Shown here in pieces: positions 55,230 through 64,000 of a stretch of 64,000 bases of DNA. Location: NCBI GenBank assembly GCA_046542255.1, contig JBKHBT010000003.1, positions 1-64,000 of the forward strand. Direction: 5' to 3'. Source of the DNA: JBKHBT01 sp046542255. GTDB taxonomy: Bacteria; UBP14; UBA6098; JBKHBT01. Positions within the stretch are counted from its first letter, which is position 1. Each line of letters begins with the position of its first letter. The notes beneath the pieces are model-generated. The model had not been told where the DNA came from. It saw nothing but the letters and a program-made list of their open reading frames with translations, and did not search any database. The position numbers were made by a program, and so were the translations under genes.

Positions 55230-57067
55230 TTCGCTCTCCTTTTTGTTTTTTTGGCCTTCTCGAGCTTTTTGATTATATCGATAGCTGTTTTTTGTGCTTG
55301 TTCTGCATTTAGCGAAGATGCTCCCGGCGCAAAACGTGCGACATCGAGTTCCGAGCGGAATTGCTTTAGCTTATCTAATGTATCATCTTCTACACCCTTA
55401 TTGGCTAACATATCATAAATCTTCTCGGGTGGATATTCGCCAAAAACGATATTCAACTTATCTGATATATAGCGCTCGAGGGCTTCTGCGACCTCGCTTA
55501 TGAAATTTTCTTTCTTAGCCTTCTTAATTCTGCTTATAGCTATGGATTCTGCGCCAACAAATCTTGCATAGCCGGTGTCGTACATAAGCTTAAGCTTTCT
55601 TTTCCGCAAGAAAACTGCGAGGCCAATAATAAGCAATTCTATGGGAAGCAAATATGCATAAAATATCGCACTCGGTTTTTCTAATTGATCGCTCGCAAAA
55701 TCATTTTTACTCTCAGGCTTTCTTGTTTTTATAAATGCAATATCTTTGCCGACTGTGATAACATCATCCTTTGTTATAATAGTACCGCCAGTATATTCGC
55801 CCTGTCCTTCCTGGATATTAAGTTCTACTGACTCTGTTGTGATTCGCATATATTTTTCCATGTCGGTATCAAAATATGATAGAGAAACAGGCGGAATGGT
55901 AAATTTCCCTTTTACTCGAGGAATAACAACATATTGATATGTCTTTTCGCTTCTTCCTGTCGTGGGGCTAATTAGCTTCTCTGAAGTACTCGATTCATAA
56001 ATCTCAAAAGCTTCTGGCAATTTTGGCTTTATATCATCCATAGACTTTAAGTTACCGGTTCCTTTGACTTTTATAAATATCTGTATTGCATCATTTGCCT
56101 TAGCAGTAGATTTATCCGATGACATCGATATGGACAAATCGCCGACAGCACCGGAGAAATCCGCGGGTTTTCCGGCTTCCGGCAAAGCTTTAACATCGAT
56201 TGTTATCGGTTTGGAATCTATAGTTACCTTTTTTCTGGAACCGAAAAAGTCGAAAAAGTCTCGCGAGCGCCCCTGTACTACACAATCTAATGCCATTGGT
56301 TCGGTTGTCTTTTTTCCTGAAGAGCTTGGATAAATAATCGAGCGCCTGATAAGCATAGAATTATATCTTTTACCACGTATTGTTGTGCCTTTCCAGTCTA
56401 TCTTATCGGCATTGTAGAGATCTTCTGCCCAAAATCCCGGGTATGAAGCGTCTTTGGAAAGGCCTAATTGAAGAAGTTGCGCACGGTTATAGAGCATATA
56501 TGTTACAATAACAGGTTCTCCAACATAAACACTCTTTTTGTTTGCATTCGCAGATAAAAAAATCGCATCCGATATATCGAAATCCTGGTCCTGGTTACTC
56601 TGGCGCTGGCTTCGGCTGTTGCTATATGTTCGTCTGTTGCTCGATGTAACAGAAGCATCTACCACATCGATTTCGAAAGCACGGCTTTTGTATTGCTTGC
56701 CTTTGTGGTTCATTATAACAGGAGGGATGGCCAATTTACCTTTTTTCTTCGGAGTAAGATAAAAATGATATGTAATTGTCTTAGTGCTTTGCATATTGCC
56801 ATTTACCAGGCTTATACTTGTCGAAGTCGATGAGTTTTTTCCATCGATGCGCCAATCTTTATTGACAGCAGACGGCAACTCCGGCGAACGCAATCCCGAA
56901 AGATTTTTATCGCCTTCAATAATGACATCCAGAGTTAAGCGATCGTTTATACCGATTTTGGTAGCCGATGGCTTGACATCGAAACCGATATCATCGGCAG
57001 CAAGGCTAATACCAATTAAAAGCACCGATAGTAAAACTATTTTTATCTTCCGACTTTTCATTTCCAT
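55226..57067 (-). CDS. batD: BatD oxygen-tolerance protein
   Basis: A 613-residue periplasmic and membrane protein. Signal 1-22. Two or three beta-sandwich repeats (about 25-430) each contain the VKGTGNLKSM/AxxPxVxM pattern. The membrane helix lies at about 470-490. A C-terminal helical segment includes LKQFRSELDVARFAPG, a module also seen in two neighbouring proteins. BatD is needed for oxygen tolerance in Bacteroides. It is separated from batC by 38 bases. Confidence 0.9.
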   Translation of the reverse strand: MEMKSRKIKIVLLSVLLIGISLAADDIGFDVKPSATKIGINDRLTLDVIIEGDKNLSGLRSPELPSAVNKDWRIDGKNSSTSTSISLVNGNMQSTKTITYHFYLTPKKKGKLAIPPVIMNHKGKQYKSRAFEIDVVDASVTSSNRRTYSNSRSQRQSNQDQDFDISDAIFLSANANKKSVYVGEPVIVTYMLYNRAQLLQLGLSKDASYPGFWAEDLYNADKIDWKGTTIRGKRYNSMLIRRSIIYPSSSGKKTTEPMALDCVVQGRSRDFFDFFGSRKKVTIDSKPITIDVKALPEAGKPADFSGAVGDLSISMSSDKSTAKANDAIQIFIKVKGTGNLKSMDDIKPKLPEAFEIYESSTSEKLISPTTGRSEKTYQYVVIPRVKGKFTIPPVSLSYFDTDMEKYMRITTESVELNIQEGQGEYTGGTIITKDDVITVGKDIAFIKTRKPESKNDFASDQLEKPSAIFYAYLLPIELLIIGLAVFLRKRKLKLMYDTGYARFVGAESIAISRIKKAKKENFISEVAEALERYISDKLNIVFGEYPPEKIYDMLANKGVEDDTLDKLKQFRSELDVARFAPGASSLNAEQAQKTAIDIIKKLEKAKKTKRRAK

Positions 57068-57105
57068 CTAAAAATATACAATATAGAGAGTTTTCAAAGT
57101 CATTT

Positions 57106-57879
57106 TTACCAATTCTTGCCAGATCTTCCGCTGGCAGGTACTCTCTGTTTTTGCTTTTCCTTTTCTTCTTTTTCTTTATCTTCGAGGGCTTTCAGAAGCT
57201 TCTCGGCTTCTTCTTTCGACATCTCATCCTTCTTTTCCTGGGGCTTTTGCTGTTTTTCTTCCTGTTCTTTTTTCTCTTCTTGCTGCTGCTGCTGTTGTTG
57301 CTGCTGCTGCTGTTGTTGTTTTTCTTCTTTTTCTTGCTCTTTTTTATCCTCTTCTTGCTGCTGTTGTTGATCCTGTTGTTGATCCTTTTGTTGATCCTGT
57401 TGCTTCTGTTGCTGGTTTTGCTCTTGTTGTTGCTGTTTCTCAGAGTCGTCTTTCAGTAAGGCTCTTGCAAGCTCCAGGTTATATTTCGCGTCTTCGTCAT
57501 CGGGGTGGTACTCGAGTGCTTTTTTATACATCTGTATGCTTTGCATAAGGCTATCCTGCCTGAAAAGGGCATTTCCGATATTATAATATAGCTGAGACAA
57601 AACTGTGGAATCTGTCGTCTCATATTCCTGGACGGCCTTAGCCATAGCTTCCATAGATTTATCATATCTTTTCTGCTGATAGAGCGTACTGCCTATATTA
57701 TGAGCAATAATCGGTGATTTGGGCGCATCCAATTCAGCATCCCTGAATTCTGTTAATGCTGCTTCATAGTTTTCTTCCTGGAATTTTTCCATGCCTTTTT
57801 CATTTGCCTTTGCAGCGGATGCAAAAGCATTGATAGACAAAAATATCATTAGTATTATTATTATTAATCTTCTTTTCAT
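57106..57879 (-). CDS. batC: BatC-like TPR protein with Q/E/K-rich tail
   Basis: A 257-residue protein: signal 1-22, TPR units at about 24-145, then a tail of about 100 residues made almost wholly of Q, E, K and D. The nucleotide tracts behind it (near 57281-57320 and 57355-57440) are CTG/TTG runs that could expand or contract. Such a tail is seen in other BatC proteins. It overlaps batB by four bases. Confidence 0.87.
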   Translation of the reverse strand: MKRRLIIIILMIFLSINAFASAAKANEKGMEKFQEENYEAALTEFRDAELDAPKSPIIAHNIGSTLYQQKRYDKSMEAMAKAVQEYETTDSTVLSQLYYNIGNALFRQDSLMQSIQMYKKALEYHPDDEDAKYNLELARALLKDDSEKQQQQEQNQQQKQQDQQKDQQQDQQQQQEEDKKEQEKEEKQQQQQQQQQQQQQEEKKEQEEKQQKPQEKKDEMSKEEAEKLLKALEDKEKEEKEKQKQRVPASGRSGKNW

Positions 57880-58919
57880 TTCTTCCCCTTCACAAAATCA
57901 GACAATGTTCCCGACACTCTCTTTCTCTCGGGTATTATAAAGGCTATAATCATCAAAATCATAGATAGCGCCAGTGGATACTGGAATCTGTCTTCATAAT
58001 GTGCAAATTTCTTCGCCTGGAATTCTTTGGTTTCCATGCCGGATATTGCTTTTATAATAGCTTCTAATTCAGCCTGTCCCGGCCTTGCTGGGTAGTATTT
58101 GCCTTCTGTTTCCAGAGCCACTCTCTGCAATGTTTCTTCATCCAGTCTGGTGGTGACAATGCCGCCATTTTCATCTTTCATGATACCGATTTTATTGCCA
58201 TTTCTGTCATATTGAGGGATTGGCACGCCGGTAGGAGAACCTATTCCGACAGTGTATATGACAACCCCTTCCTGTTTGGCTTTCCTGGCAGCTTTTTCCG
58301 GGTCTCCGGCATGGTCTTCGCCATCAGTGATAAGAAGCATTACTTTATGTTTCCGTTCACCCTGAACGAAGGCTTCTGTCCCAACTTCGATAGCTTTGGC
58401 AATAGCAGTTCCTTGAACAGGCACCGAATAAGGATCGACTTCATCGAGTAGCATTTCGAATGCGCTATAATCCAGCGTAAGCGGGCATTGGATAAAAGCA
58501 TCGCCAGCAAAAACCACCAATGCGACCCTATCGCCCTGAAGCATCTCGATAAGTTTTCTTATCTCATGTTTGGCCTTCGATAGCCTCGATGGTTTAACAT
58601 CTTCGGCATACATAGAATTAGAAACATCTAAAGCTATAATAAGGTCGATGCCTTCGCGCTTTACTTCTTCTAACCTCGTACCAAGCTGCGGCCTTGCAAG
58701 TGCAAAGAAAAGGAATATTATCGATAGGGAGAATAGAATATATTTCCATCGTCTTTTGTTTCTGTCAACGCTTCTGGATAGAAATTCAACTAAATCGCTG
58801 TCGCCAAAAAGGTCCAGTGCCTTCTTGCGCGATTTGCTAACCAGATAGAAAAATAATATACTGGCCGGAATCGATATGAAGGCCAGAATTAAAAAGAATT
58901 TACTCGAAAATCTCAGCAT
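57876..58919 (-). CDS. batB: BatB von Willebrand factor A protein
   Basis: A 347-residue inner-membrane protein. N-terminal helices at about 7-27 and 59-74; the vWA domain covers about 92-295 with the MIDAS D98-x-S100-x-S102 (ALDVSNS), the metal-binding LITDGEDH and a C-terminal helix at about 318-333. The MIDAS is intact, so it should bind a divalent metal and a partner. Confidence 0.93.
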   Translation of the reverse strand: MLRFSSKFFLILAFISIPASILFFYLVSKSRKKALDLFGDSDLVEFLSRSVDRNKRRWKYILFSLSIIFLFFALARPQLGTRLEEVKREGIDLIIALDVSNSMYAEDVKPSRLSKAKHEIRKLIEMLQGDRVALVVFAGDAFIQCPLTLDYSAFEMLLDEVDPYSVPVQGTAIAKAIEVGTEAFVQGERKHKVMLLITDGEDHAGDPEKAARKAKQEGVVIYTVGIGSPTGVPIPQYDRNGNKIGIMKDENGGIVTTRLDEETLQRVALETEGKYYPARPGQAELEAIIKAISGMETKEFQAKKFAHYEDRFQYPLALSMILMIIAFIIPERKRVSGTLSDFVKGKK

Positions 58920-58932
58920 ATCAAAACCATCC

Positions 58933-59955
58933 TTATGGTAATTTTCTAAAAACAGTGAAATTTAGCAAAATATACAGCAAGAACAATATAGCGCCGAAGC
59001 CCATAAAGACAGGGCCTAACTCACGATATCTTGTGAATCTGGTGACCTCGATCTTTGTCTTTTCCATCTCATCGATTTCCTTGAAAATCGCCTCTAATTT
59101 ATCGGTATCAGTTGCCCTGAAATATCTTCCACCGGTTGCATTTGCAATACGCGTAAGCACATCTTCATCCAGGTCGAAATCGGCTTTCTGGTATCTTCTT
59201 CCGAAAATCGGGTCATCGACTGGCATCATTCCGCCGCCGGGTTTGCCCATACCTATAGTATAGACGCGTATGTCGAGGGCCTGTGCAATCTTCGATGCCG
59301 TAATCGGGTCGATTTCGCCACGATTATTCACACCGTCTGTAAGAAGAACAATCACCTTGCTTTTGCTCTTAGAATTTGCCAATCTATTAGCCGCCATAGC
59401 AAGTCCGAGGCCAATTGCCGTGCCATCTTCGATCTGTCCGATCTCGACTTTGTCGAGGAAATTGATTATCATACCATAGTCCATTGTTAAGGGGCATTGC
59501 GTAAATGCATGTGCCGCGAATATTACCAGGGAGATTCTATCATTTTCTCTTTCGCCTATAAAGTCCTTTGCTACCTTTTTAGCTGCCCCGAGTCTATTTT
59601 CGGGCTTGAAATCTACCGATTTCATACTCGATGATATGTCCAGGGAAATTGCAATATCTACGCCATCTGTATGCATTTTTTCTTTGGTTGTACCCGACTG
59701 CGGCCTTGCCAGAGCAAAAATAAATAATGCAAGGCTCAAAAAGAAAAGGGCTGGAACACGCGATGCCGCTATCGCTTTACGTGAGCGTTTAATACCACGA
59801 AGATTCTTCAGTGATGAAAACTTTAGCGATGCACCGCTTTTGATTTTGTAGTAGAACCAGAATACAAGAGGTATAATTACTAAAAGTAGCAACATCCACG
59901 GGTGCATAAAACGATAGAACCTATCTATAACAGGCGCTATAATTGGAATAATCAT
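58933..59955 (-). CDS. batA: BatA von Willebrand factor A protein
   Basis: A 340-residue vWA protein, paralogue of BatB. Helices at about 20-36 and 68-83; MIDAS D106-x-S108-x-S110 (SLDISSS); LLTDGVNNRG; a C-terminal helix at about 318-333. It precedes batB by 13 bases and overlaps the upstream gene by one base, so stoichiometric expression is likely. Confidence 0.93.
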   Translation of the reverse strand: MIIPIIAPVIDRFYRFMHPWMLLLLVIIPLVFWFYYKIKSGASLKFSSLKNLRGIKRSRKAIAASRVPALFFLSLALFIFALARPQSGTTKEKMHTDGVDIAISLDISSSMKSVDFKPENRLGAAKKVAKDFIGERENDRISLVIFAAHAFTQCPLTMDYGMIINFLDKVEIGQIEDGTAIGLGLAMAANRLANSKSKSKVIVLLTDGVNNRGEIDPITASKIAQALDIRVYTIGMGKPGGGMMPVDDPIFGRRYQKADFDLDEDVLTRIANATGGRYFRATDTDKLEAIFKEIDEMEKTKIEVTRFTRYRELGPVFMGFGAILFLLYILLNFTVFRKLP

Positions 59956-60962
59956 TACTTATCACCTGCCTTATCATCTATAATGTCGATTTCATTATCA
60001 TCGTCTTCGCTATCCCCGTATTCTTCTTTCGGCTTTGTCGTGATTACGAAATTATGAGCCAATTTCCATAGGCTGCTACCCAATTGTTTCTCTGGCATCA
60101 TATGCGCGAATTTGACCATATCCGATTCACCAAGTACTGTCTGCACATCAGCGATTAGCTTAGTGCTAAGTTCTGTTTCTTTTCTAAGGCCTTCAACGGT
60201 TTCCATGGTGGTCATTTCAAGAGCTTCTACGCCGATTTGTTTTTCTATATATTCACGAAGTATCTCGGAAAGCTCGATGAAATATGCCTTTGCTTCATCG
60301 AAGACTGTATAATGCAAATCCTCGATCTGCTCGAGCCTCTCCAGCGCGATCTGATATGCCGGTTTAGGCGGCGAGACAAAATCGAATAACCCGAGCCCTT
60401 CTTTCTTGCGCTTGAAATAGTAAAGCAATATGAATATAATCGCAAGCAGTAAAAGAATGCCAGCGGCGAGATACCATATCCATGTGTAATCTTTGGGGTA
60501 TTCCAGCGGTGCCTTTATGCCGCGAATATCCAGCTCATCCGGCGACTTGCCTTCTAAAAGGCTTTTCACATTGATTTTTATCGGCTGAGTCATTAAGGTA
60601 TCGGTATCGCCTTTTTCATGTGTAACAGTAATGGCGATAGGCGGAATCGTGTAGTCGCCCGTGGTATATGTGGAAATTTCGTATTCTATCTCCTGCCGTA
60701 GATTTCCTTCTTCCTGCTCGATAGGGTCTTTTACTTCGAAATTCTTGATCTCGAACATGCCCAAATTCTGGCCGATTGCTGGAGTATTCAGTGCACTGGA
60801 CTTTGGATACTGGATCTCGACTTTATAATTCACCTTTTCGCCTATAGTTATCTCATTTTTATCTATGCTGGATGTAATGCTGGTTTGAGCCACAAGTCCC
60901 AAAGCAATGAGAATCAAAATCGATATTATGTAGTATTTACGCATATACATATCAGTTCTCAT
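59955..60962 (-). CDS. BatD-related membrane protein of the bat operon
   Basis: A 335-residue protein with a signal peptide, one beta-sandwich (about 28-130) like a single BatD repeat (IDKNEITIGEKVNYKVEI), a membrane helix at about 161-181, and a cytoplasmic helical region (about 200-310) with ESDMVKFAHMMPE, resembling the BatD C-terminus. It ends in a very acidic tail. Proteins of this layout occupy the same slot, between DUF58 and BatA, in other FCB genomes. It overlaps its upstream gene by 11 bases. Confidence 0.75.
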   Translation of the reverse strand: MRTDMYMRKYYIISILILIALGLVAQTSITSSIDKNEITIGEKVNYKVEIQYPKSSALNTPAIGQNLGMFEIKNFEVKDPIEQEEGNLRQEIEYEISTYTTGDYTIPPIAITVTHEKGDTDTLMTQPIKINVKSLLEGKSPDELDIRGIKAPLEYPKDYTWIWYLAAGILLLLAIIFILLYYFKRKKEGLGLFDFVSPPKPAYQIALERLEQIEDLHYTVFDEAKAYFIELSEILREYIEKQIGVEALEMTTMETVEGLRKETELSTKLIADVQTVLGESDMVKFAHMMPEKQLGSSLWKLAHNFVITTKPKEEYGDSEDDDNEIDIIDDKAGDK

Positions 60963-61899
60963 TTTCCAGTCCCAGGTTTTGTGGATAGAACTGAACTTTT
61001 TCCGCTTCGAATAGGCTCTTCGATAGAGACATTCTGGCCTGTCTTAATTTATGCTGGCTAAACAAAGTCTCGACCGAGTCCTGTACTTCGGTGAATTTCT
61101 TATTTCCGAAAAGCTTATCCTTATTTTCCTGATAAAATTGCTTGAGTTCTTCTTCTGTAGCTGTAAAACCTTCTTTGACATGGTCTTGATAGTAAGCGGT
61201 AGCGAGAAGTTGCCTTTTCATATCGGCCAATCTTCTTTGAATATTTTCTTTTTTATCATAGCCGGCTCTTATTGCAGCGTCATATAGAAGCTGGTCTGAG
61301 ACCTTCATTTGCAGAAGCTCGAATTTTTTCTCGGGTGTATTGTATTGCCTTGCAATATCTGGCTGCATTTGATTTAGCCATTTCTGAAGGTCTAATTGAG
61401 TAATGGCGCGGTCGCCGATTTTGGCAATTATCTGCTGAGCTGGGACATCATCAACATCCTGCCCCAGGCTGACAACCTTCTCGAGCCGGCTTTGGGCCTG
61501 CGCGCTTCTGCCGAGATTATCCAGACATTCTATTATTCCGCGCTCGATATCCTCAGTACGTGAATTATCAGGGAAAATTTTCCGCATCAGAAGAAAGCTG
61601 GAAAGTGCGCCTTTATAGTCGCCGAGTTCGTCTTTATAGAGTTCGGCAACTTTATAGAGCATATTGGCTCTACGGTTTCTATCATAGGACTCATCGAAAA
61701 TAACGGTTTCATACATTTCGATGGCATCTTTATAGAGTTCATTATTGAGATATTCATTGGCGATTTCAATTCTGTCCTGTGTAGAAAGCGGGCTAATGTT
61801 TCCACCAGAATCACCCTGGATGATAACAAGTACCAAAATAACTGCTGAAATAATTACCAGAACTCCTAATAAAATTGTATTCAAATATTTCATATTCAT
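60952..61899 (-). CDS. TPR and SurA-N-like protein inserted in the bat operon
   Basis: A 315-residue membrane-anchored protein. Helix at about 6-26; TPR-like helices at 42-145 (EIANEYLNNELYKDAIEMYE...); then ITQLDLQKWLNQMQPDIARQYNTPEKK and LADMKRQLLATAYYQDHV resemble the N-terminal chaperone part of SurA/PpiC proteins. The parvulin PPIase domain itself is missing. It may present substrates to the Bat complex. I know no standard bat gene of this type. Confidence 0.72.
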   Translation of the reverse strand: MNMKYLNTILLGVLVIISAVILVLVIIQGDSGGNISPLSTQDRIEIANEYLNNELYKDAIEMYETVIFDESYDRNRRANMLYKVAELYKDELGDYKGALSSFLLMRKIFPDNSRTEDIERGIIECLDNLGRSAQAQSRLEKVVSLGQDVDDVPAQQIIAKIGDRAITQLDLQKWLNQMQPDIARQYNTPEKKFELLQMKVSDQLLYDAAIRAGYDKKENIQRRLADMKRQLLATAYYQDHVKEGFTATEEELKQFYQENKDKLFGNKKFTEVQDSVETLFSQHKLRQARMSLSKSLFEAEKVQFYPQNLGLENEN

Positions 61900-61911
61900 A
61901 TTCTATCCTAT

Positions 61912-62787
61912 TTATAGCCTTCTTGATCTTTTGCTAAAGAATCTTTCAAGCTCATTGATATATGGTTTATCTGTTGTAACTTCTATTGCATCTATACCGA
62001 TTGCAGAAAATGTCTTTTCTCTCTGGACATTGGTTTTTGTTACATTTGTTTGGAATCCCCGTTGCAGTCCCAGATCTGATGTATCGATAAGAACTGTTTC
62101 GCCGGTTTCGGCATCTTCCAATTCCAGAAGGCCCATAGATGGCAATTTTTCTTCGCGAGGGTCTGTAACTACTATTGGTATCAGATCATGTTTTCTTGCA
62201 GCGATCGTTAATGGGTTCTCAAATCCTTCATCGATAAAATCCGAAGCCAAAAAGACGATTGCTTTTCGATTCAAAACATGGTTTAGATAATCCAGTGCAA
62301 CCTTCAGGTCGGTTTTCCTCTGCTTTGGCTTAAATACCAGTATCTCTCTAAGTATTCTCAGAACATGTGTCCTGCCTTTTTTCGGAGGAATAAATCTTTC
62401 GACATTATCAGTAAACATCAGCAGGCCGACTTTGTCATTATTCTTATCGGCGGAGAATGCCAGAAGTGCGCAAATCTCGAGAGCTATCTCGCGCTTTAGC
62501 TGATTGGTTGTACCAAATTCTCCCGATGAGCTGACATCTACAAGAAGCATTACAGTAAGTTCGCGTTCTTCTTCGAATATCTTGATATAAGGCTCGCCCA
62601 TTCTTGCGGTAACATTCCAGTCGATAGTGCGGACATCATCGCCATATTGATATGCGCGTACCTCGGAGAATTCCATACCCCGGCCTTTGAATACGCTATG
62701 GTATTCGCCTGCGAATATATCATTCACCGATTTTCGCGTCTTGATATCGATTAATCTGATCTTTTTGAGCAACTCTTTCGGTATCAT
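61912..62787 (-). CDS. DUF58 domain protein
   Basis: A 291-residue cytoplasmic protein of the DUF58/vWA-like family. FKGRGMEFSEVRAYQYGDDVRTIDWNVTAR is the DUF58 signature, and LLVDVSSSGEF a MIDAS-like DxSxS. It always accompanies MoxR ATPases and the vWA proteins. It lies 34 bases after moxR. Confidence 0.93.
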   Translation of the reverse strand: MIPKELLKKIRLIDIKTRKSVNDIFAGEYHSVFKGRGMEFSEVRAYQYGDDVRTIDWNVTARMGEPYIKIFEEERELTVMLLVDVSSSGEFGTTNQLKREIALEICALLAFSADKNNDKVGLLMFTDNVERFIPPKKGRTHVLRILREILVFKPKQRKTDLKVALDYLNHVLNRKAIVFLASDFIDEGFENPLTIAARKHDLIPIVVTDPREEKLPSMGLLELEDAETGETVLIDTSDLGLQRGFQTNVTKTNVQREKTFSAIGIDAIEVTTDKPYINELERFFSKRSRRL

Positions 62788-62821
62788 TAGCTATCCCGTT
62801 TTAAGATTTTATGATTACTTA

Positions 62822-63811
62822 TCAAGGTACTTCGATTTGGCCCATTATCTTTCTGATGATGTCCTCGGCAGTCATTTCTTCGGCTTCGGCCTCATAAGTA
62901 GGAATGACTCTATGCCGGAGAACATCCATAATAACAGCGCGTACGTCCTCGGGAGTAACATAACCGCGATGAGACAGAAATGCATTTGCCTGAGCAGCAA
63001 TCTTAAGGAACATCGATGCTCTGGGTGAGCCACCATAGGAAATCAGGCTATTTAGCTCATCCATTCCATATCTATCGGGGAAACGGGTTGCAAAAACGAG
63101 ATCGAGAATATATTTCTTGATTTTTTCGTCGATATAAACTTCTCTTACGACCTGTCTTGCTCGTATAATCGATTCTGGATCGACTACTTTCTCGGCAAAT
63201 GGCTTGGATTTTCCAGTATGCAGATCGAGAATCGACATCTCTTCTTCCTGAGTGGGATAGTTGACAACGGCTTTAATTATGAAGCGGTCCACCTGAGCTT
63301 CGGGTAGTGGATATGTTCCCTGCTGCTCGATAGGGTTTTGAGTTGCCAGAACCATAAATGGTTTTTTGAGCTTGAATGTCTCGCCGCCAATTGTAACCTG
63401 TCTCTCCTGCATAGCTTCTAAAAGTGCAGATTGTACCTTTGCAGGCGCTCGGTTTATTTCATCAGCAAGAATAAAATTGGAAAATATCGGCCCTTTTTGA
63501 GTCGTGAATTCGCCTTCGGTCTGATTATATATCATCGTGCCGATAATATCCGCCGGCAATAAATCTGGCGTAAATTGGATTCTCTGGAATTCAACATTTA
63601 CTATATTGGCAAGTGTTGAAATAGATAGTGTTTTAGCCAATCCAGGAACGCCTTCGAGCAAAATATGCCCATCGGACAAAAGCGCAATCAGCAATCTATC
63701 GATGAGATATTTCTGCCCGACAATAACGCGCGACATCTGCTGTCGAACAGCATCTACGAATTGGCTTTCGCGAGCAATCCTTTCATTTAATTCTGCTATT
63801 CTGGGGTCCAT
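62822..63811 (-). CDS. moxR: MoxR family AAA+ ATPase
   Basis: A 329-residue AAA+ chaperone. Walker A GVPGLAKT (54-61), Walker B FILADEIN (113-120), ATQNPIEQQGTYPLPEAQVDRF (sensor region), with a C-terminal lid. GGAGG precedes its ATG. MoxR-DUF58-vWA clusters mature or insert metal or disulfide-dependent protein complexes; here it heads the visible bat operon. Confidence 0.95.
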   Translation of the reverse strand: MDPRIAELNERIARESQFVDAVRQQMSRVIVGQKYLIDRLLIALLSDGHILLEGVPGLAKTLSISTLANIVNVEFQRIQFTPDLLPADIIGTMIYNQTEGEFTTQKGPIFSNFILADEINRAPAKVQSALLEAMQERQVTIGGETFKLKKPFMVLATQNPIEQQGTYPLPEAQVDRFIIKAVVNYPTQEEEMSILDLHTGKSKPFAEKVVDPESIIRARQVVREVYIDEKIKKYILDLVFATRFPDRYGMDELNSLISYGGSPRASMFLKIAAQANAFLSHRGYVTPEDVRAVIMDVLRHRVIPTYEAEAEEMTAEDIIRKIMGQIEVP

Positions 63812-63831
63812 TTCTGAATACCTCCATTATA

Positions 63832-64000
63832 TTATTCTTCAAAATTTTCATCTTCTTTGGGTTCAAAGCTCTCTAATATCTTCTCGAAACCGGCGAATAC
63901 TTGTTGTGCAGCGTTTTCGCCTACATCTTCTCGCGCAAATCGGACTCTATCGCAAATCTCGAAGCTCTTGCTAAGCTCATCGAGATTCCGCCCGGCCATA
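63832..64000 (-). CDS. Partial gene upstream of moxR
   Basis: The last 55 or more codons of a gene that runs off the right edge. The visible C-terminus has LSKSFEICDRVRFARED, matching the helical module at the C-terminal end of BatD and the BatD-like protein, and an acidic tail ending ENFEE. It is probably the end of another BatD-type protein. Its stop is 20 bases from the moxR start, so it is in the operon. Confidence 0.65.
   Translation of the reverse strand, partial: MAGRNLDELSKSFEICDRVRFAREDVGENAAQQVFAGFEKILESFEPKEDENFEE

Noticed and set aside
57116..57459. Cysteine- or leucine-rich frames opposite batC
   Set aside because: They are translations of the CTG/TTG repeat on the wrong strand.
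1..64000. CRISPR arrays, rRNA genes, transposases, prophage
   Set aside because: None seen: the only regular short repeats are the 15-bp tetR leader array and the batC codon repeats.

Overview
This is a 64 kb chromosomal window, AT-rich and densely coding, from a Gram-negative bacterium that looks like an uncultivated lineage of the FCB assemblage (Cloacimonadota, Marinimicrobia, Zixibacteria and relatives). The evidence is two secreted proteins with C-terminal PNPFNS tails resembling type IX sorting signals, several outer-membrane beta-barrels, a Lol-like lipoprotein-transport operon and a complete Bacteroides-type bat (aerotolerance) operon. It is probably not Bacteroidota proper: most genes carry strong AGGAG-type ribosome binding sites, and visible promoters fit TTGACA/TATAAT. 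The phylum is inferred; no 16S rRNA gene is present.

Layout. 0.1-3.4 kb (+): HU, a tiny CXXC membrane protein, a NapH-like 4Fe-4S membrane protein, and a secreted PGRP amidase. 3.4-9.9 kb (-): a TetR-controlled operon of a LolA-like carrier, two FtsX permeases, a LolD-like ATPase and a beta-barrel, with the TetR operator embedded in its promoter. 9.9-16.9 kb (-): DUF362 ferredoxin, rhomboid protease, Smg, DnaJ, zinc metallopeptidase, DnaK, Hsp20. 17.1-19.4 kb (+): a GNAT acetyltransferase, polysaccharide deacetylase and formyltransferase trio. 19.4-23.6 kb: a pseudopilin, an aminotransferase-like protein lacking the PLP lysine, and a secreted M1 aminopeptidase. 23.5-40.6 kb (-): one long collinear block of four tRNAs, tuf, rpmG, tRNA-Trp, secE, nusG, rplKAJL, rpoBC, rpsL, then an outer-membrane protein, an amidohydrolase and purN. 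40.8-43.6 kb: hflX, hpt, tRNA-Arg and a cold-shock protein with a long leader. 43.8-53.2 kb: YmdB-type phosphoesterase, cupin, GT-C-like membrane protein, DnaQ-DinG fusion, an outer-membrane protein, an orphan DNA methyltransferase and MltG. 53.2-64 kb (-): a serine hydrolase and the bat operon (MoxR, DUF58, TPR/SurA-like, BatD-like, BatA, BatB, BatC, BatD, BatE), running off the right edge.

Common themes are envelope biogenesis and protein quality control around a core transcription/translation block. The most unusual items are the lysine-less aminotransferase homologue; a 67-bp copy of its promoter/leader lying inside the 3' end of the neighbouring pseudopilin gene; the TetR operator and 15-bp tandem repeats ahead of the Lol-like operon; a putative amino-sugar acyl-remodelling cassette; several families of intergenic palindromes; and the SurA-like protein inserted in the bat operon. 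I found no CRISPR array, transposase, prophage or rRNA gene.
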